A DNA stretch of 64,000 nt from Cumulibacter soli (GCF_004382795.1 NZ_SMSG01000003.1:62001-126000); one strand, 5' to 3'; counted from the first letter of the stretch, positions 43,602 through 54,485 are shown. Notes: generated from the letters alone by a model not told the origin. Numbers and translations are program-made.

Positions 43602-44741
43602 CTACGCGGCGTGCAGCGTGATGACCGGGATCTCGGCGGGCGCGCCGACGCGCACCGGCGGCCCCCATTGCGCAGCGCCTCGTGAGGTGATCACCGGGAC
43701 GTCGCCAACGTCGGCCTGGCCATCGAGCATCGGCTGGCTCGCGGCGACGACGTAGTGCATCGGCCACAACTGGCCGCCGTGGGTGTGCCCGGACACTTGC
43801 AGATCGATCCCGAATCCTTGCGCGTCATAGGCCTGCGACGGTTGATGAGCCACGTAAAGGATGAACGTATCGGGATCCACGCCTGCGAGCGCGGCTTGCG
43901 GATCGGCGGCTAAGTCACCATCGCCGCTGGCGTCGTGTACGCCGGCGATGGTGATGCTCGCGTCGCCGCGCTCGATCGACAGCGATTCGTTCTGCAGTAC
44001 CGTCACGCCGAGGTCATCCCACAGTTGCATCCACGCCTCCGGTTCACCGCTGATGAACTCGTGGTTACCGGTGACTGCATACACGCCGTCAGCGGCCTGC
44101 AGGTCTTTCAACGGTGCGAGTTGGTAGCCGTACCGCTCCGACGAGCCTTCGATGAGATCACCGGCGAGGATGACGATGTCGGGGTCCGCGGCGTTCGCCA
44201 TGTCCACCGCGCGCTGAGCGAGGCGATCGGAGTTCACCGCTCCGATATGCAGATCGCTGATCAGTACGACGCGGGTTCCATCGAACTCGGCGGGCAGATC
44301 GGCGGCGGTGACATCGAACGATGTCTCGTCCACGGTTTCGGCCTCCACGATGCCCCAGCTTGTGGTCGCCGCGGCAACCGCGACGCTGAGCACGACGCCG
44401 ATGCGATTGATCCGCAGCCGAAGCGGACGTGATTGCGGCCCGCCTCGCCATGCCACGAGCGCGGCGACGATCGCAACGACCAAGAGCCCAAGAGCCAGGT
44501 ATAAACCGAAAGCGAGCCAGATCACGCCTACCCAAGCGAACGGGCGGGCTCCGTCCGGCGACAGCACGGGAGCCCACGCCGACGATTCGGCGCCGATCAG
44601 CAATAAGCCGAGGACCCCCAACGTGATCGCGATACCAATGCGTACCCGGCGGGGCCAGTGTGGCGCGAGCGCGAGTCGGCGGTAGAACCAGAAATGAAGG
44701 GCGGCGATGATGGTCAAGGCGATCACGATGAAGAGTGACAC
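43602..44741 (-). CDS. Membrane-bound metallophosphoesterase (YkuE-like)
   Basis: The N-terminal half has about four to five transmembrane helices (starting LFIVIALTIIAALHFWF). The C-terminal half is a calcineurin-like phosphoesterase with complete metal motifs: VLISDLHIGAVNSDR, ILAGDLIEGSS, YAVTGNHEFISG, and SGHTHGGQLWP. Members with this layout have been linked to lipid-pyrophosphate or nucleotide hydrolysis outside the cytoplasm; the substrate is not evident. The GTG start at 44741 has CAAGAT six bases upstream and no ribosome binding site. It has 379 residues. Confidence 0.92.
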   Translation of the reverse strand: MSLFIVIALTIIAALHFWFYRRLALAPHWPRRVRIGIAITLGVLGLLLIGAESSAWAPVLSPDGARPFAWVGVIWLAFGLYLALGLLVVAIVAALVAWRGGPQSRPLRLRINRIGVVLSVAVAAATTSWGIVEAETVDETSFDVTAADLPAEFDGTRVVLISDLHIGAVNSDRLAQRAVDMANAADPDIVILAGDLIEGSSERYGYQLAPLKDLQAADGVYAVTGNHEFISGEPEAWMQLWDDLGVTVLQNESLSIERGDASITIAGVHDASGDGDLAADPQAALAGVDPDTFILYVAHQPSQAYDAQGFGIDLQVSGHTHGGQLWPMHYVVAASQPMLDGQADVGDVPVITSRGAAQWGPPVRVGAPAEIPVITLHAA

Positions 44742-44828
44742 CCCGCGATCTTGCCACCGGTGGGGCGCTCGCGCTCACGCGGTAGTGTGGGACGCCGACA
44801 ATGCCGTCGTACGACGAAGGAGTTCACC

Positions 44829-45185
44829 GTGTCCGGTGGAGAGATCGCAGCGCTAATCGCCGCAGGTGCGTTCCTGCTGCTGGTGCTCCTGTTAGCCGTG
44901 CCGATCCTGAAGCTCGGCCGTACTCTCGACGAGACGACCCTGGCGGTGCGGATCGCCCATGAGGGAGCGACGCCGTTGCTGCAGAACGCCGTCGACACGG
45001 TGAAACACGTCAACACGAACCTCGGCCGGGTGGACGGGATCACCGCGAACGCCGAGAACATCTCGCAGAACGCGGCGGCGGTGACATCGCTGGTCTCCAG
45101 CACCATTGGCAGCCCACTGGTCAAGGTCGCGTCGTTTACCTACGGGGTCCGCAGGGCCACCGCGAAGCGGTCCGGGAGGAACTAG
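44829..45185 (+). CDS. DUF948 small membrane protein
   Basis: A 118-residue protein with one N-terminal transmembrane helix (EIAALIAAGAFLLLVLLLAV) followed by a helical domain of the DUF948 type (LDETTLAVRIAHEGATPLLQ and VNTNLGRVDGITANAENIS). The GTG at 44829 has GAAGGAG as binding site. Its stop is directly followed by the next gene. DUF948 proteins just upstream of alaS are conserved in actinobacteria; the function is unknown. Confidence 0.88.
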   Translation: MSGGEIAALIAAGAFLLLVLLLAVPILKLGRTLDETTLAVRIAHEGATPLLQNAVDTVKHVNTNLGRVDGITANAENISQNAAAVTSLVSSTIGSPLVKVASFTYGVRRATAKRSGRN

Positions 45186-45437
45186 ATGCGTCGACTCTTT
45201 TGGCTGTCGATGGGGATCACCATCGGAGTGCTCGTGGTGCGCCGGCTGAATGCGGCCGCGGAAGCGATGAAGCCGAATGCCCTGGCGCAACGCACCGGTC
45301 GCGGCGCGGCCGACCTGATGGAGCAGGCGCGCCTGTTCGCCCGCGATGTGAAGTCCGGAATGCAACAGCGCGAGGTAGAACTCCGCGAGGGCGCCGGACT
45401 CGACGTCACCGGCAACGATCCAATCAAGGAAATCTAA
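45186..45437 (+). CDS. Small conserved actinobacterial protein (DUF6167-like) before alaS
   Basis: An 83-residue protein with one N-terminal hydrophobic helix (LFWLSMGITIGVLVVRRLN) and a helical, charged rest (AADLMEQARLFARDVKSGMQ). It starts at the base following the stop of the DUF948 gene, and alaS begins nine bases after its own stop, so all three are surely co-transcribed. The family name is from memory of the conserved neighbourhood; function unknown. Confidence 0.82.
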   Translation: MRRLFWLSMGITIGVLVVRRLNAAAEAMKPNALAQRTGRGAADLMEQARLFARDVKSGMQQREVELREGAGLDVTGNDPIKEI

Positions 45438-45446
45438 GTAACCAGC

Positions 45447-48140
45447 ATGCAAACCTCCCAGATACGTTCTCGGTTCCTCAACTACTTCGAGAACAACGGC
45501 CACACCATCGTGCCCAGCGCGAGTCTGATCAGCGATGATCCGACGCTGCTGCTGGTAAATGCCGGCATGGTGCCGTTCAAGCCTTATTTCCTCGGTGAGC
45601 AGACCGCGCCGTACGCTCGCGCCACGAGCGTCCAGAAGTGCGTGCGCACGCTCGATATCGAGGAGGTCGGCAAGACGAGTCGACACGGCTCGTTCTTCCA
45701 GATGTGCGGCAACTTCTCCTTTGGGGACTACTTCAAGGCTGGGGCGATCTCATTCGCCTGGGAGCTGATGACCAAGCCGCAATCCGAGGGCGGGCTGGGG
45801 TTCGCCGAGCGGGATCTGTGGGTCACCGTGCACACCTCGGACGATGAGGCCGCCGATATTTGGACTCGCGAAGTCGGCGTGGACCCGTCGCGAGTGCAAC
45901 GCCTGGGCAAGGACAATTTCTGGGACATGGGCGTGCCCGGTCCGTGCGGTCCCAGCTCGGAGATCTTCGTCGATCGTGGTCCCGAGCACGGTGCGGACGG
46001 CGGTCCGGCACACGGCGGCGATGAGCGGTTCATTGAGCTGTGGAACCTGGTGTTCATGGAGTCGCTGCGCGGGCCGTCGGCACAGGGCCTGGGCAAAGGC
46101 AACGAGTTCGAGATCGTCGGTGCGTTGCCGCAGAAGAATATCGATACCGGCGCCGGCCTGGAACGGATCGCCACCCAGTTGCAGGGCGTGGACAACCTCT
46201 ACGAGATCGACGAGGTGTACCCGATCCTCGATAAGGCCGCCGAACTCACCGGAAAGCGGTACGGCGTCGGGCACCAGGACGACGTACGGTTGCGGGTCGT
46301 CGCCGATCACATCCGCACTGGCCTGATGCTGATGTCGGATGGCGTGACGCCGACGAACGATGGCCGCGGGTACGTTCTACGCCGGATGCTGCGGAGGGCT
46401 GTCCGCGCGATGCGTCTGCTGGGATACCAGGACGACGCCTTCCCCGAGTTGTTCGCCACCGCGCGCGACTGCATGAAGTTGTCGTACTCGGAGGTAGCCA
46501 CCGACTACGAGCGGATCACCAATTACGCGTTCGCCGAGGAGCAGCAGTTCGCCTCCACCCTGCGTCAGGGCACCACGATCCTCGACACCGCGGTCAGCGC
46601 CGCGAAGAAGAGTGGTAGCAGCCAGATTTCCGGCGACCAGGCCTTCACCCTGCACGATACGTACGGATTCCCGATCGATCTGACCCTGGAAATGGCCGCT
46701 GAGCAGGGCCTTCAGGTCGATGAAGCAGGCTTCCGTGAATTAATGTCGCAACAGCGTGGCCGGGCGAAGGCCGATGCGGCCGGACGCAAACTCGGCACGG
46801 TCGATCAGACCGCGTACCGAAAACTGCTCGACACCCTCGGCGCGAGTGAGTTCAGCGGATACGAGCAGATCGCCCGAGAATCGCGGATTGCGGCACTGAT
46901 CCGCGATGGCGCCGAGAGCGAGCGCGCGAAACAGGGCGACGAGGTTGAAATCGTCCTGGAAGGCACGCCGTTCTACGCCGAAGGCGGCGGTCAGCAGCCC
47001 GATTACGGCGTGATCGAGGTGGACGGCGGGCACATCCAGATCACCGACGTGCAGAAGCCGCTCGGCGGGCTGATCGTGCACCGCGGCCGGGTCACCGACG
47101 GCGAGATCGCGCGAGGGGCGAGCGCGCACGCGATCGTCGACGTGACCCGTCGCCGCGCGATTTCACGCGCGCACACCGCTACGCACCTGATCCACCGTGC
47201 GCTGCGCGGCGAACTGGGGGAATCGGCAACCCAGGCCGGTTCGCTGAACGCGCCGGGCCGGCTGCGTTTCGATTTCAAGACACCGAACGCCGTGTCCGAG
47301 CAGTCGCTGGAGACCATTGAGCACGAGGTGAACTCGATGCTGATGGACGATCTGGAAGTTGGCGCGTTTCTGACGTCGCTGGATGAGGCTCGCAAGATGG
47401 GCGCGATGGCGCTGTTCGGTGAGAAGTACGGCGACGTGGTGCGAGTCGTGGAGATCGGCGGGGCATACTCCCGAGAGCTCTGCGGCGGAACGCATGCCGC
47501 CCGCGCCGGTCAACTGGGCATGGTCAAGGTCGTCTCGGAATCGTCCATCGGCTCTGGAGTTCGCCGCGTTGAGGCGCTGGTCGGCATCGACGCATATCAG
47601 TTCCTGGCAAAGGAGCACCTGATGGTGTCCCAGCTCGCCGAGAGTTTCAAGGCACCTCGCGAGGAGTTGCCTGAGCGCATCAACGGCGTACTCGAGCGAC
47701 TGCGCGCAGCCGAGAAGGAGATCGCCAAACTCAAGTCCGAAGCTGTTTTGGGCAACGCCGCCGAACTGGCGAATGCGGCCAAGAACGTCTTCGGCGTCTC
47801 GTTCGTCGGAGTGGAGGCTCCGGCGGGGCTCGGCGGTAACGATTTGCGAGCGCTCGTACAGGACATCCGCGGCCGTATCTCGGCAGATCGGCCGGTCGTG
47901 GTCGCCGCGACGTCCAGCAACGACAAGGGCGCCTCGTTCGTGGTGGCGACGAACGAGAAGGCCCGGGACTGGCAACTCGCGGCCGGCGACATCATCAAGG
48001 TGCTCGCCGAGCCGATGGGCGGTCGTGGCGGCGGCAAACCCGATATGGCTCAGGGCGGCGGAACTGACCCGTCTGGCGCAGCTGCCGGTCTGGCGGCCGC
48101 CGAACACTACGTTGGCCAGCGAGTCACCGGATCCGCGTGA
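45447..48140 (+). CDS. alaS: Alanine-tRNA ligase
   Basis: AlaRS charges tRNA-Ala and edits Ser and Gly errors. The catalytic core begins [20 protein letters not shown] and includes [15 protein letters not shown] and GCGPSSEI-type sequence ([13 protein letters not shown]). The editing domain has [11 protein letters not shown] (HxxxH) and [13 protein letters not shown] with the zinc Cys. A C-terminal coiled coil and DHHA1-like domain follow ([29 protein letters not shown]). It has 897 residues, normal length. The ATG at 45447 has no good ribosome binding site, so translation may depend on the upstream genes. The stop overlaps ruvX. Confidence 0.98.
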   Translation: MQTSQIRSRFLNYFENNGHTIVPSASLISDDPTLLLVNAGMVPFKPYFLGEQTAPYARATSVQKCVRTLDIEEVGKTSRHGSFFQMCGNFSFGDYFKAGAISFAWELMTKPQSEGGLGFAERDLWVTVHTSDDEAADIWTREVGVDPSRVQRLGKDNFWDMGVPGPCGPSSEIFVDRGPEHGADGGPAHGGDERFIELWNLVFMESLRGPSAQGLGKGNEFEIVGALPQKNIDTGAGLERIATQLQGVDNLYEIDEVYPILDKAAELTGKRYGVGHQDDVRLRVVADHIRTGLMLMSDGVTPTNDGRGYVLRRMLRRAVRAMRLLGYQDDAFPELFATARDCMKLSYSEVATDYERITNYAFAEEQQFASTLRQGTTILDTAVSAAKKSGSSQISGDQAFTLHDTYGFPIDLTLEMAAEQGLQVDEAGFRELMSQQRGRAKADAAGRKLGTVDQTAYRKLLDTLGASEFSGYEQIARESRIAALIRDGAESERAKQGDEVEIVLEGTPFYAEGGGQQPDYGVIEVDGGHIQITDVQKPLGGLIVHRGRVTDGEIARGASAHAIVDVTRRRAISRAHTATHLIHRALRGELGESATQAGSLNAPGRLRFDFKTPNAVSEQSLETIEHEVNSMLMDDLEVGAFLTSLDEARKMGAMALFGEKYGDVVRVVEIGGAYSRELCGGTHAARAGQLGMVKVVSESSIGSGVRRVEALVGIDAYQFLAKEHLMVSQLAESFKAPREELPERINGVLERLRAAEKEIAKLKSEAVLGNAAELANAAKNVFGVSFVGVEAPAGLGGNDLRALVQDIRGRISADRPVVVAATSSNDKGASFVVATNEKARDWQLAAGDIIKVLAEPMGGRGGGKPDMAQGGGTDPSGAAAGLAAAEHYVGQRVTGSA

Positions 48141-48595
48141 GTGATCGGGGCGCAGACACTGTGCCGCTGAGCCGGGGACGTCGGCTCGGTGTGGATCCCG
48201 GCGCGGTACGGGTCGGAATCGCGGTCTGCGATCCGGAAGGTCTGTTGGCAACCGGGCTCACCACGCTCAAGCGTGATAAGCGTGGACGCTCCGACATCAC
48301 TGAGCTCGCCGCGCTGGTGAGTGAGTATGAGGCCGTCGAGGTCGTGATCGGCCGCCCGACGAGTCTGTCCGGTGGCGCGGGACGCGCCGTGCAGGTGGCC
48401 GACGAGTACGCCGATCAGGTTGCCGCCGCGATCGCGCCGGTGCCGGTCAGTCGCGTTGACGAGCGTTTCACTACGGTGTCCGCGGCCGGCGCATTGCAGC
48501 GTGCGGGAATGAACACGCGGCAGCAACGATCGGTAATTGATCAGACCGCTGCGGCGGTGATGCTTCAAGCCTGGCTCGATGAGCGCCGTGGGTAA
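48137..48595 (+). CDS. ruvX: Holliday junction resolvase-like protein (RuvX/YqgF)
   Basis: A 152-residue RNase H-fold protein. [44 protein letters not shown] and [14 protein letters not shown] are the YqgF signatures with the acidic catalytic residues. Implicated in rRNA processing and possibly junction resolution. The GTG at 48137 overlaps the alaS stop (GTGA). The alaS-ruvX-mltG-aroE order is standard. Confidence 0.95.
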   Translation: MSDRGADTVPLSRGRRLGVDPGAVRVGIAVCDPEGLLATGLTTLKRDKRGRSDITELAALVSEYEAVEVVIGRPTSLSGGAGRAVQVADEYADQVAAAIAPVPVSRVDERFTTVSAAGALQRAGMNTRQQRSVIDQTAAAVMLQAWLDERRG

Positions 48596-48714
48596 GCGCG
48601 ACGAGCACGCGGCCATATCCGGTGGTGGCGTCAGGTCAGTTGCTAGTGTTACGCACCGGCCTCTGAATGCCCGGCCCACCACGGTCCGATATCCGAAAGC
48701 ACGGTGATCAGCAC

Positions 48715-49899
48715 GTGGCACGACATGCGTACGACGAGCCATCCGACGCGGACGGCGTCGATTCCGGCTCTGAGGTCGACGACCTTGGTGCGCTGATCCG
48801 TGGCGAGATCGACGACGGAAAGCACCCGCGATCCGGGCGGCCGCCGCGCAAGAAGCGTCGGCACATCTTGCCCATTCTCGCGGCGCTGATCGCGATTGCC
48901 ATCGCGGCGGGTGCTGTGTACCTGGCCAAGGATCTCTTTTCCGGAATAGGTGAGGTTGAGGACTACGCCGGTGCCGGTACCGACGCGGTGACGGTCCGCG
49001 TCATGGAAGGCGACACGGTCTCGGACATCGCCGGCACGCTGCAGGAGGCCGGTGTCGTCAAGTCCAAACGGGCCTTCCTTGACGCGGCGGAAGATAACAC
49101 CGCGTCGCAGGCGTTGCAGCCTGGCTTGTACGCCCTGAAGAAGGAGATGAAGGCCAGCCTGGCGCTTGAGGCGATGCTCGATCCCACCTCTATCCAGACG
49201 CTCAAGGTCACGCTGCCGGAGGGATTGACGGTCGAGCAGACCCTCGCCACCCTCGAAGAAGCTACGGGGATCACCACAGAGGAGTTCGAGGCCGCGATCG
49301 AGGAAGACCGCGCGAACCTGGGTCTTCCCGAGTGGGCGCCGGAGAAAGGCCGCGTCGAGGGTTTCCTGCAGCCGGGGACCTATAACTTCGACCCCGAGGA
49401 CACGCCGCTGAGCATCCTGCAGACGCTCGTCGCTCAGTTCAATGCGGTCGCGTCACAGGTCGGGCTCGTCGAGGGCGCGAAGGCCGTCGGCCAGTCGCCG
49501 TACGAACTGCTCACGATCGCATCGCTGATCGAGCGGGAGGCGTATTGGGACGACGAGCGGCCAAAGATCGCTCGAGTGATCTACAACCGACTGAAGAAGC
49601 CGATGCCGCTGCAGATCGACGCGGCCACCGCATACAGCCTGGACAAGCCGGGCAACGAACTCACCCAGGCCGATTTGGACGACGAGAGCAACCCGTACAA
49701 CCTGCGCGTGGTGTCCGGCCTGCCGCCGACGCCGATCGCCACGGTCGGGCTGCCGTCGCTGGACGGCGCGTTGAATCCGGCCGACGGGTCGTGGCTGTAC
49801 TACGTGGTGAACTCCGATGACCAGCACCATGCCTTCGTGACCACGGCCGAGGAGTTCGAAGAGGCAGCGCAGGTCTGTCAGCAGAAGGGTTGGTGCTGA
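48715..49899 (+). CDS. mltG: Endolytic murein transglycosylase MltG
   Basis: A membrane-anchored YceG-family enzyme that cuts nascent glycan strands and sets their length. A hydrophilic N-terminus ending in RKKRRHILP precedes one transmembrane helix (ILAALIAIAIAAGAVYLA). Outside lie a LysM-like part (RVMEGDTVSDIAGTLQEAGV) and the catalytic domain with the Glu in TIASLIEREAYWDDERPKIA and VIYNRLKKPMPLQID, then SPYNLRVVSGLPPTPI-like sequence. I chose the GTG at 48715; an ATG at 48667 would add 16 residues. Confidence 0.95.
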   Translation: MARHAYDEPSDADGVDSGSEVDDLGALIRGEIDDGKHPRSGRPPRKKRRHILPILAALIAIAIAAGAVYLAKDLFSGIGEVEDYAGAGTDAVTVRVMEGDTVSDIAGTLQEAGVVKSKRAFLDAAEDNTASQALQPGLYALKKEMKASLALEAMLDPTSIQTLKVTLPEGLTVEQTLATLEEATGITTEEFEAAIEEDRANLGLPEWAPEKGRVEGFLQPGTYNFDPEDTPLSILQTLVAQFNAVASQVGLVEGAKAVGQSPYELLTIASLIEREAYWDDERPKIARVIYNRLKKPMPLQIDAATAYSLDKPGNELTQADLDDESNPYNLRVVSGLPPTPIATVGLPSLDGALNPADGSWLYYVVNSDDQHHAFVTTAEEFEEAAQVCQQKGWC

Positions 49900-49905
49900 T
49901 TCGGC

Positions 49906-50745
49906 ATGCAGCCTCGGGTGTGTGCGGTGATCGGCTCACCGATCGATCATTCGCTGTCGCCGGCCCTGCACACGGCGGCGTACGCCGACCTTGGGCTGCC
50001 ATGGCGTTACACGCGTCGCGACGTTCCGGCCGGCGAACTAGGGCGGTTCGTTGATGCGCTCAGCGTCGACGGAATCGACGACCTGGCGTGCGGCGGTCTG
50101 TCGGTCACGATGCCCGGCAAAGCCGAAGCGCTAGCGCGCGCAGATGAGCGTGATCCGCGTGCCGTGGTGCTCGGCGCGGCAAACACGCTCGTGCCCCGTT
50201 TCGACAACGAGACGGTCGTGGGGTGGAGCGCCTACAACACGGACGTCGACGGCATCATCGGCGCGTTCGCTCAGCACGGGCTCACGCAGGCCGCCTCGAA
50301 GCGATGCGTCATCATCGGCGCCGGCGGCACCGCGGCGGCCGCCCTGGCAGCGCTGCGCGCGATGGGGGCACAGTCTGTCGCGGTGGTGGCTCGCAACCTC
50401 GCGAAAGCGGCCGGGTTGTCGGCGACCGGCGAGCAGTTGGACATTCGGGTTGATCTGGTCTCGTTCGCCGCCGCGGCCGCGGCGATACGCCAGGCCGATG
50501 TCATTACCTCCACCGTTCCGCCGGGTGTCGCCGATGCCATCGCTCGGCATGGTCTGCGCGCCGGTCAGATGGTGCTGGATGCGGTATACGCCGGCGGCGA
50601 GACGGCGCTGTTACGCCAGGCGCGGACCGACGGCGCTACGGCGGTCGGTGGCGTGCATATGTTGCTGCATCAGGCCGTCGAGCAGGTCCGACTGATGACC
50701 GGACTCCGTCCGTCCGTTGAGGCGATGCGGGCCGCCCTGCCGTGA
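49906..50745 (+). CDS. aroE: Shikimate dehydrogenase (AroE family)
   Basis: Reduces 3-dehydroshikimate to shikimate with NADPH. Substrate-binding GSPIDHSLSPALHTAAYAD, the catalytic Lys in LSVTMPGKAEAL, GAANTLV, the Rossmann loop IIGAGGTAAAALAAL and the closing GVHMLLHQAVEQVRLMTG are visible. It has 279 residues. The ATG follows the mltG stop by six bases and the stop overlaps the prepilin peptidase by four. It is the first gene of the aromatic pathway block. Confidence 0.95.
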   Translation: MQPRVCAVIGSPIDHSLSPALHTAAYADLGLPWRYTRRDVPAGELGRFVDALSVDGIDDLACGGLSVTMPGKAEALARADERDPRAVVLGAANTLVPRFDNETVVGWSAYNTDVDGIIGAFAQHGLTQAASKRCVIIGAGGTAAAALAALRAMGAQSVAVVARNLAKAAGLSATGEQLDIRVDLVSFAAAAAAIRQADVITSTVPPGVADAIARHGLRAGQMVLDAVYAGGETALLRQARTDGATAVGGVHMLLHQAVEQVRLMTGLRPSVEAMRAALP

Positions 50746-51248
50746 GCGCCGCCGATGTGGCGATGTTCGGCGTTGCGGTCGCCTGCGGCATCCCGCTGAT
50801 CGTGTACGACGTGCGTGAGCACCGGCTGCCCAATCGCCTGACCGGTGCTGCCGCCGCGCTGATCCTGCTGGTCGCGTTCATCGCGGCGCTCGTTTCGGGG
50901 TCATGGCAGCGGTGGTGGCCGATGCTGCTGACCGGTGCGGTGATGTTGCTGGGCGGCTACCTGTTAGCGGTGCTGGCACCGACGGGACTGGGCCTGGGGG
51001 ACGTGAAACTGTTCGGCGTACTCGGGCTCGGACTCGGCCACTTGGATCCGACGAGCGTGGTGCTATTCCTGCTTGCGCTGGCGTTGGCGAGCTTGCTGTG
51101 GCTAGTGCTCGCGCCGAGGCTGGATCGCGCCACCGATCCGGAGGTCCCGTGGCTAAAACGCCACATCGCTTTCGGTCCGCCGATCATTCTCGCGTGGTGG
51201 ACCGTGTACATCACGATGATGGTGGCCGCGGCCGCCGGTGGGCGCTGA
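50742..51248 (+). CDS. Prepilin peptidase, A24 family
   Basis: A 168-residue membrane protein with about five helices. The two catalytic aspartates of type IV prepilin peptidases are in IVYDVREHRLPN and LGLGDVKLFG (GxGD). The N-terminal methyltransferase domain of classical PilD is absent, as in Flp/tad and archaeal-like forms. No pilin or pilus-assembly gene is visible in the window. The GTG overlaps aroE, so it is embedded in the aro operon, an arrangement also met in other actinobacteria. Confidence 0.92.
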   Translation: MSAADVAMFGVAVACGIPLIVYDVREHRLPNRLTGAAAALILLVAFIAALVSGSWQRWWPMLLTGAVMLLGGYLLAVLAPTGLGLGDVKLFGVLGLGLGHLDPTSVVLFLLALALASLLWLVLAPRLDRATDPEVPWLKRHIAFGPPIILAWWTVYITMMVAAAAGGR

Positions 51249-51290
51249 CCCTGCACGACGCGTCGCGTCGGTAAATGGGAGAATGCCCTA

Positions 51291-52469
51291 ATGCTGCGTT
51301 GGCTTACCGCTGGTGAATCCCATGGCCCCATCCTCACGGCAATTATCGAGGGGATGCCGGCCGACGTGCCAATCACGACGTCCGCGATTCAGGACGAACT
51401 CGCGCGGCGCCGACTGGGCTACGGCCGCGGCGCCCGGATGAAGTTTGAGCAGGACGAAGTCACGATCGCCGGTGGTGTCCGGCACGGTCGTACTCTTGGC
51501 TCCCCGATCGCGGTACACGTGGCGAACACCGAATGGCCCAAGTGGGAAACGGTGATGGCGGCCGATCCGGTTGACGCCGACGTGCTCGCCGCTCAAGCCC
51601 GAAATGCTCCGCTGACTCGCCCGCGACCCGGCCACGCCGACCTCGCGGGGATCCAAAAGTACGGGTTCGACGACGCCCGTCCGGTGCTCGAACGAGCGAG
51701 CGCGCGCGAGACCGCGGCCCGGGTGGCGCTGGGAACCGTCGCTAAGTCGTTCCTGCGCGCTGTTGCCGACGTCGAGGTGATCAGCCACGTGGTCGAGTTG
51801 GGCACGGTGAAGGCGCCCGACGGGTTGATTCCGCAGCCGTCGGAACTGGCGAAGGTCGATGCGAGCCCGGCTCGCTGCCTGGACGACGACACCAGCGATC
51901 GGATGGTCGCCGAAATCGATGACACCCGTAAGGCCGGCGACACCATCGGTGGCGTCGTGGAGGTCGTCGTCAGCGGCCTGCCGATCGGGATCGGGTCATA
52001 TGTGCACTGGGATCGCCGACTGGATGCGCGCCTGGCAGCAGCGCTGATGGGCATTCAGGCGATCAAGGGCGTCGAGGTCGGGGACGGCTTCGAGACTGCG
52101 CGCCGCCGAGGTTCGGCCGCACACGATGAGATCGAGTCGCCCGATGGGCACATCGCGCGCCGCACGAACCGCGCCGGCGGTATCGAGGGCGGGATGACCA
52201 ATGGCGAGCCACTGCGGGTGCGCGCCGCGATGAAGCCGATCTCGACGGTCCCGCGCGCATTGGACACCGTCGACATCTCCACCGGTGAGAAGGCCGTCGC
52301 GATTAATCAGCGGTCTGACGTGTGCGCGGTGCCCGCCGCCGGTGTCGTGGCCGAGGCGATGGTGGCGATCGAGTTAGCGAACGCGATCGTGGAGAAGTTC
52401 GGCGGCGACAGCGTGGGCGAAACGCGCCGCAACATCACCACGTACCTGGCGAACATGGACGTCGTGTGA
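51291..52469 (+). CDS. aroC: Chorismate synthase
   Basis: Converts EPSP to chorismate with reduced FMN as catalyst, the last common step of aromatic synthesis. The signatures [40 protein letters not shown] and the block from [18 protein letters not shown] to the N-terminal half of the R-A-M-K-P-I-S-T motif are visible. It has 392 residues. It follows the prepilin peptidase by 42 bases and its stop overlaps aroK. Confidence 0.98.
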   Translation: MLRWLTAGESHGPILTAIIEGMPADVPITTSAIQDELARRRLGYGRGARMKFEQDEVTIAGGVRHGRTLGSPIAVHVANTEWPKWETVMAADPVDADVLAAQARNAPLTRPRPGHADLAGIQKYGFDDARPVLERASARETAARVALGTVAKSFLRAVADVEVISHVVELGTVKAPDGLIPQPSELAKVDASPARCLDDDTSDRMVAEIDDTRKAGDTIGGVVEVVVSGLPIGIGSYVHWDRRLDARLAAALMGIQAIKGVEVGDGFETARRRGSAAHDEIESPDGHIARRTNRAGGIEGGMTNGEPLRVRAAMKPISTVPRALDTVDISTGEKAVAINQRSDVCAVPAAGVVAEAMVAIELANAIVEKFGGDSVGETRRNITTYLANMDVV

Positions 52470-52975
52470 GCGGGCTCGTCGTACTCGTCGGGGCGCCCGG
52501 CTCGGGCAAGACCACCGTGGGATTGAAGTTGGCCCAGCGACTTGGCGTTGCGTTCCGCGATGTCGACCACGATATCGAGGCAGCGCAGGGCAAACCGATC
52601 AGCGACATCTTCGTGGACGACGGTGAGCCGTACTTCCGCGAATTGGAGCACCAGGGCGTGCTCGACGCGTTGGCCGAACACTCCGGCGTACTGTCGCTCG
52701 GCGGCGGCGCGGTGCTGGACGAGCGCACCCGCGAGGCATTGCGTGGGCACACCGTGGTGTGGCTGGTGGTCTCGGCCGCCGACGCAGCGAGCCGGGTCGG
52801 CTTGGGTGCTAACCGTCCCGTCCTGGCGATGAACCCGCGCGCCACGATGAAATTCCTGCTGGATCAGCGCACACCGTTGTACGACGAAGTGAGCACCATC
52901 GAGGTCGACACGGCCGGGCGGTCGGCGGACGAAATCGCCGAAGGCTTGGCCGATTTCCTGGAGGCGCGATCGTGA
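52466..52975 (+). CDS. aroK: Shikimate kinase
   Basis: A 169-residue P-loop kinase phosphorylating shikimate. [19 protein letters not shown] is the Walker A loop; [20 protein letters not shown] and [10 protein letters not shown] bind the substrate, and [17 protein letters not shown] is family-typical. The GTG at 52466 overlaps the aroC stop, and its own stop overlaps aroB. Confidence 0.96.
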   Translation: MSGLVVLVGAPGSGKTTVGLKLAQRLGVAFRDVDHDIEAAQGKPISDIFVDDGEPYFRELEHQGVLDALAEHSGVLSLGGGAVLDERTREALRGHTVVWLVVSAADAASRVGLGANRPVLAMNPRATMKFLLDQRTPLYDEVSTIEVDTAGRSADEIAEGLADFLEARS

Positions 52976-54054
52976 GCGTTCGAGTGACGGTTGATGGAGC
53001 TTCTCCGTACGACGTAGTCATCGGCGACGGCCTGATGCGCGAGTTGCCGCAGATGCTCAGCGGCGCCGACCGCGTCGCCGTCGTGCACACCGACTCGCTG
53101 GCGGCGTACGCCTCGGGTGTGTTCGACACGTTACGCAGCAGTGGTTTCCAGGTGCTCCCGATCGTCGTCCCGGACGCCGAGGCCGGTAAGCAACTGTCGG
53201 TAGCGGGCGAGTGCTGGGAGGCGCTGGGCGCCGCCGGGTTCACGCGCAATGATGCCGTGGTGACCGTCGGTGGCGGCGCAGTGACGGACCTCGGCGGATG
53301 GGTCGCTGCGGCATGGCTGCGCGGCGTACGGGTCGTGCATGTGCCGACGACACTGCTGGGGATGGTCGATGCTGCAGTCGGCGGGAAGACCGCAATCAAT
53401 ACGTCGGCCGGAAAGAATCTGGTCGGCGCGTTCTATCCGCCGGTCGGTGTGCTGTGTGAGTTGGCGGTGCTCGAGACCCTGCCGCGCGCGGACTACATCG
53501 CCGGTTTGGCGGAGGTCGTCAAGGCCGGGTTCATCGCTGACCCGGTAATTCTGGACCTGATCGAGAGCGACCTTGCTGCCGCCGGAACCCCGAGGGCGCC
53601 GTTCACCCAGGAGATCATTCAACGCGCTGTAGCAGTCAAGGCTCGCGTGGTCGGGGCAGACCTCACCGAGCAGGGCCTGCGTGAGATCTTGAACTACGGG
53701 CACACGCTCGGTCACGCGATCGAGAAGTCCGAGAATTACACCTGGCGGCACGGGGACGCCGTGGCGGTCGGGATGTTGTTCGCCGCGGAACTCGGCCGTC
53801 TCGCCGGCTCGTTGGACGATGTGACGGCCGATCGACACCGCCGCGTGATTGCCGGTGTGGGGCTTCCCACGTCGTACGACGGAGTCGATTGGGAGCACCT
53901 GCGTGCGACGATGGCCGTCGACAAGAAGTCGCGTGGCTCGCGGCTGCGATTCGTCGTCCTGGATGAACTCGCAGTGCCGCGGATCATGGACAGCCCACCG
54001 GAAGATGCCCTGATTGCGGCATTCTCCACCGTCAGCGGAAAGGCAACGCAGTGA
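52972..54054 (+). CDS. aroB: 3-dehydroquinate synthase
   Basis: Makes 3-dehydroquinate from DAHP using NAD and a divalent metal. [52 protein letters not shown] and the metal-binding [12 protein letters not shown] with [11 protein letters not shown] are present. It has 360 residues. GTG start overlapping aroK, stop overlapping aroQ. Confidence 0.98.
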   Translation: MSVRVTVDGASPYDVVIGDGLMRELPQMLSGADRVAVVHTDSLAAYASGVFDTLRSSGFQVLPIVVPDAEAGKQLSVAGECWEALGAAGFTRNDAVVTVGGGAVTDLGGWVAAAWLRGVRVVHVPTTLLGMVDAAVGGKTAINTSAGKNLVGAFYPPVGVLCELAVLETLPRADYIAGLAEVVKAGFIADPVILDLIESDLAAAGTPRAPFTQEIIQRAVAVKARVVGADLTEQGLREILNYGHTLGHAIEKSENYTWRHGDAVAVGMLFAAELGRLAGSLDDVTADRHRRVIAGVGLPTSYDGVDWEHLRATMAVDKKSRGSRLRFVVLDELAVPRIMDSPPEDALIAAFSTVSGKATQ

Positions 54055-54485
54055 GCGAGATCCTGGTCCTCAACGGCCCCAATCTGAACCGGCTTGGAGT
54101 GCGCGAGCCTTCCATCTACGGCAAGGGGACGTACGAGGATCTCGTCGAATACTGCATGGACGTCGGGGAGGCCGTCGGCCGCACGATCGAAGTTCGGCAG
54201 ACCAACGACGAGGCGGAGATGATCGACTGGCTGCACGAAGCCGCCGATCTCGAGACGCCGGTGGTGCTGAACCCGGCCGCGTGGGGGCATTACTCGTACG
54301 CGCTGCGCGATGCCTGTGAGATGCTCACCGCGCCGTTGGTCGAGGTGCATATCAGCAACATCCACGCCCGCGAGGAGTTTCGGCATACGTCGGTGATCAG
54401 CCCGGTCGCCCGTGGCGTCATCGCTGGGCTCGGCGTTGAAGGGTACGCGGACGCGATCCAGGCGATCGTTCGATTCACCGCCTAG
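54051..54485 (+). CDS. aroQ: 3-dehydroquinate dehydratase, type II
   Basis: A 144-residue type II dehydroquinase. [20 protein letters not shown] holds the catalytic Arg and Tyr region, [15 protein letters not shown] and [19 protein letters not shown] hold the active-site His and substrate contacts. GTG start overlapping aroB by four bases. It ends the aro block; the next gene faces it. Confidence 0.97.
   Translation: MSEILVLNGPNLNRLGVREPSIYGKGTYEDLVEYCMDVGEAVGRTIEVRQTNDEAEMIDWLHEAADLETPVVLNPAAWGHYSYALRDACEMLTAPLVEVHISNIHAREEFRHTSVISPVARGVIAGLGVEGYADAIQAIVRFTA

Noticed and set aside
45430-45446. T-box or other leader regulating alaS
   Set aside because: Only nine bases separate alaS from the upstream gene, so there is no room for a leader RNA.
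47163-48251. 362-codon minus-strand frame opposite the end of alaS and ruvX
   Set aside because: No domain, wholly antisense to conserved genes.
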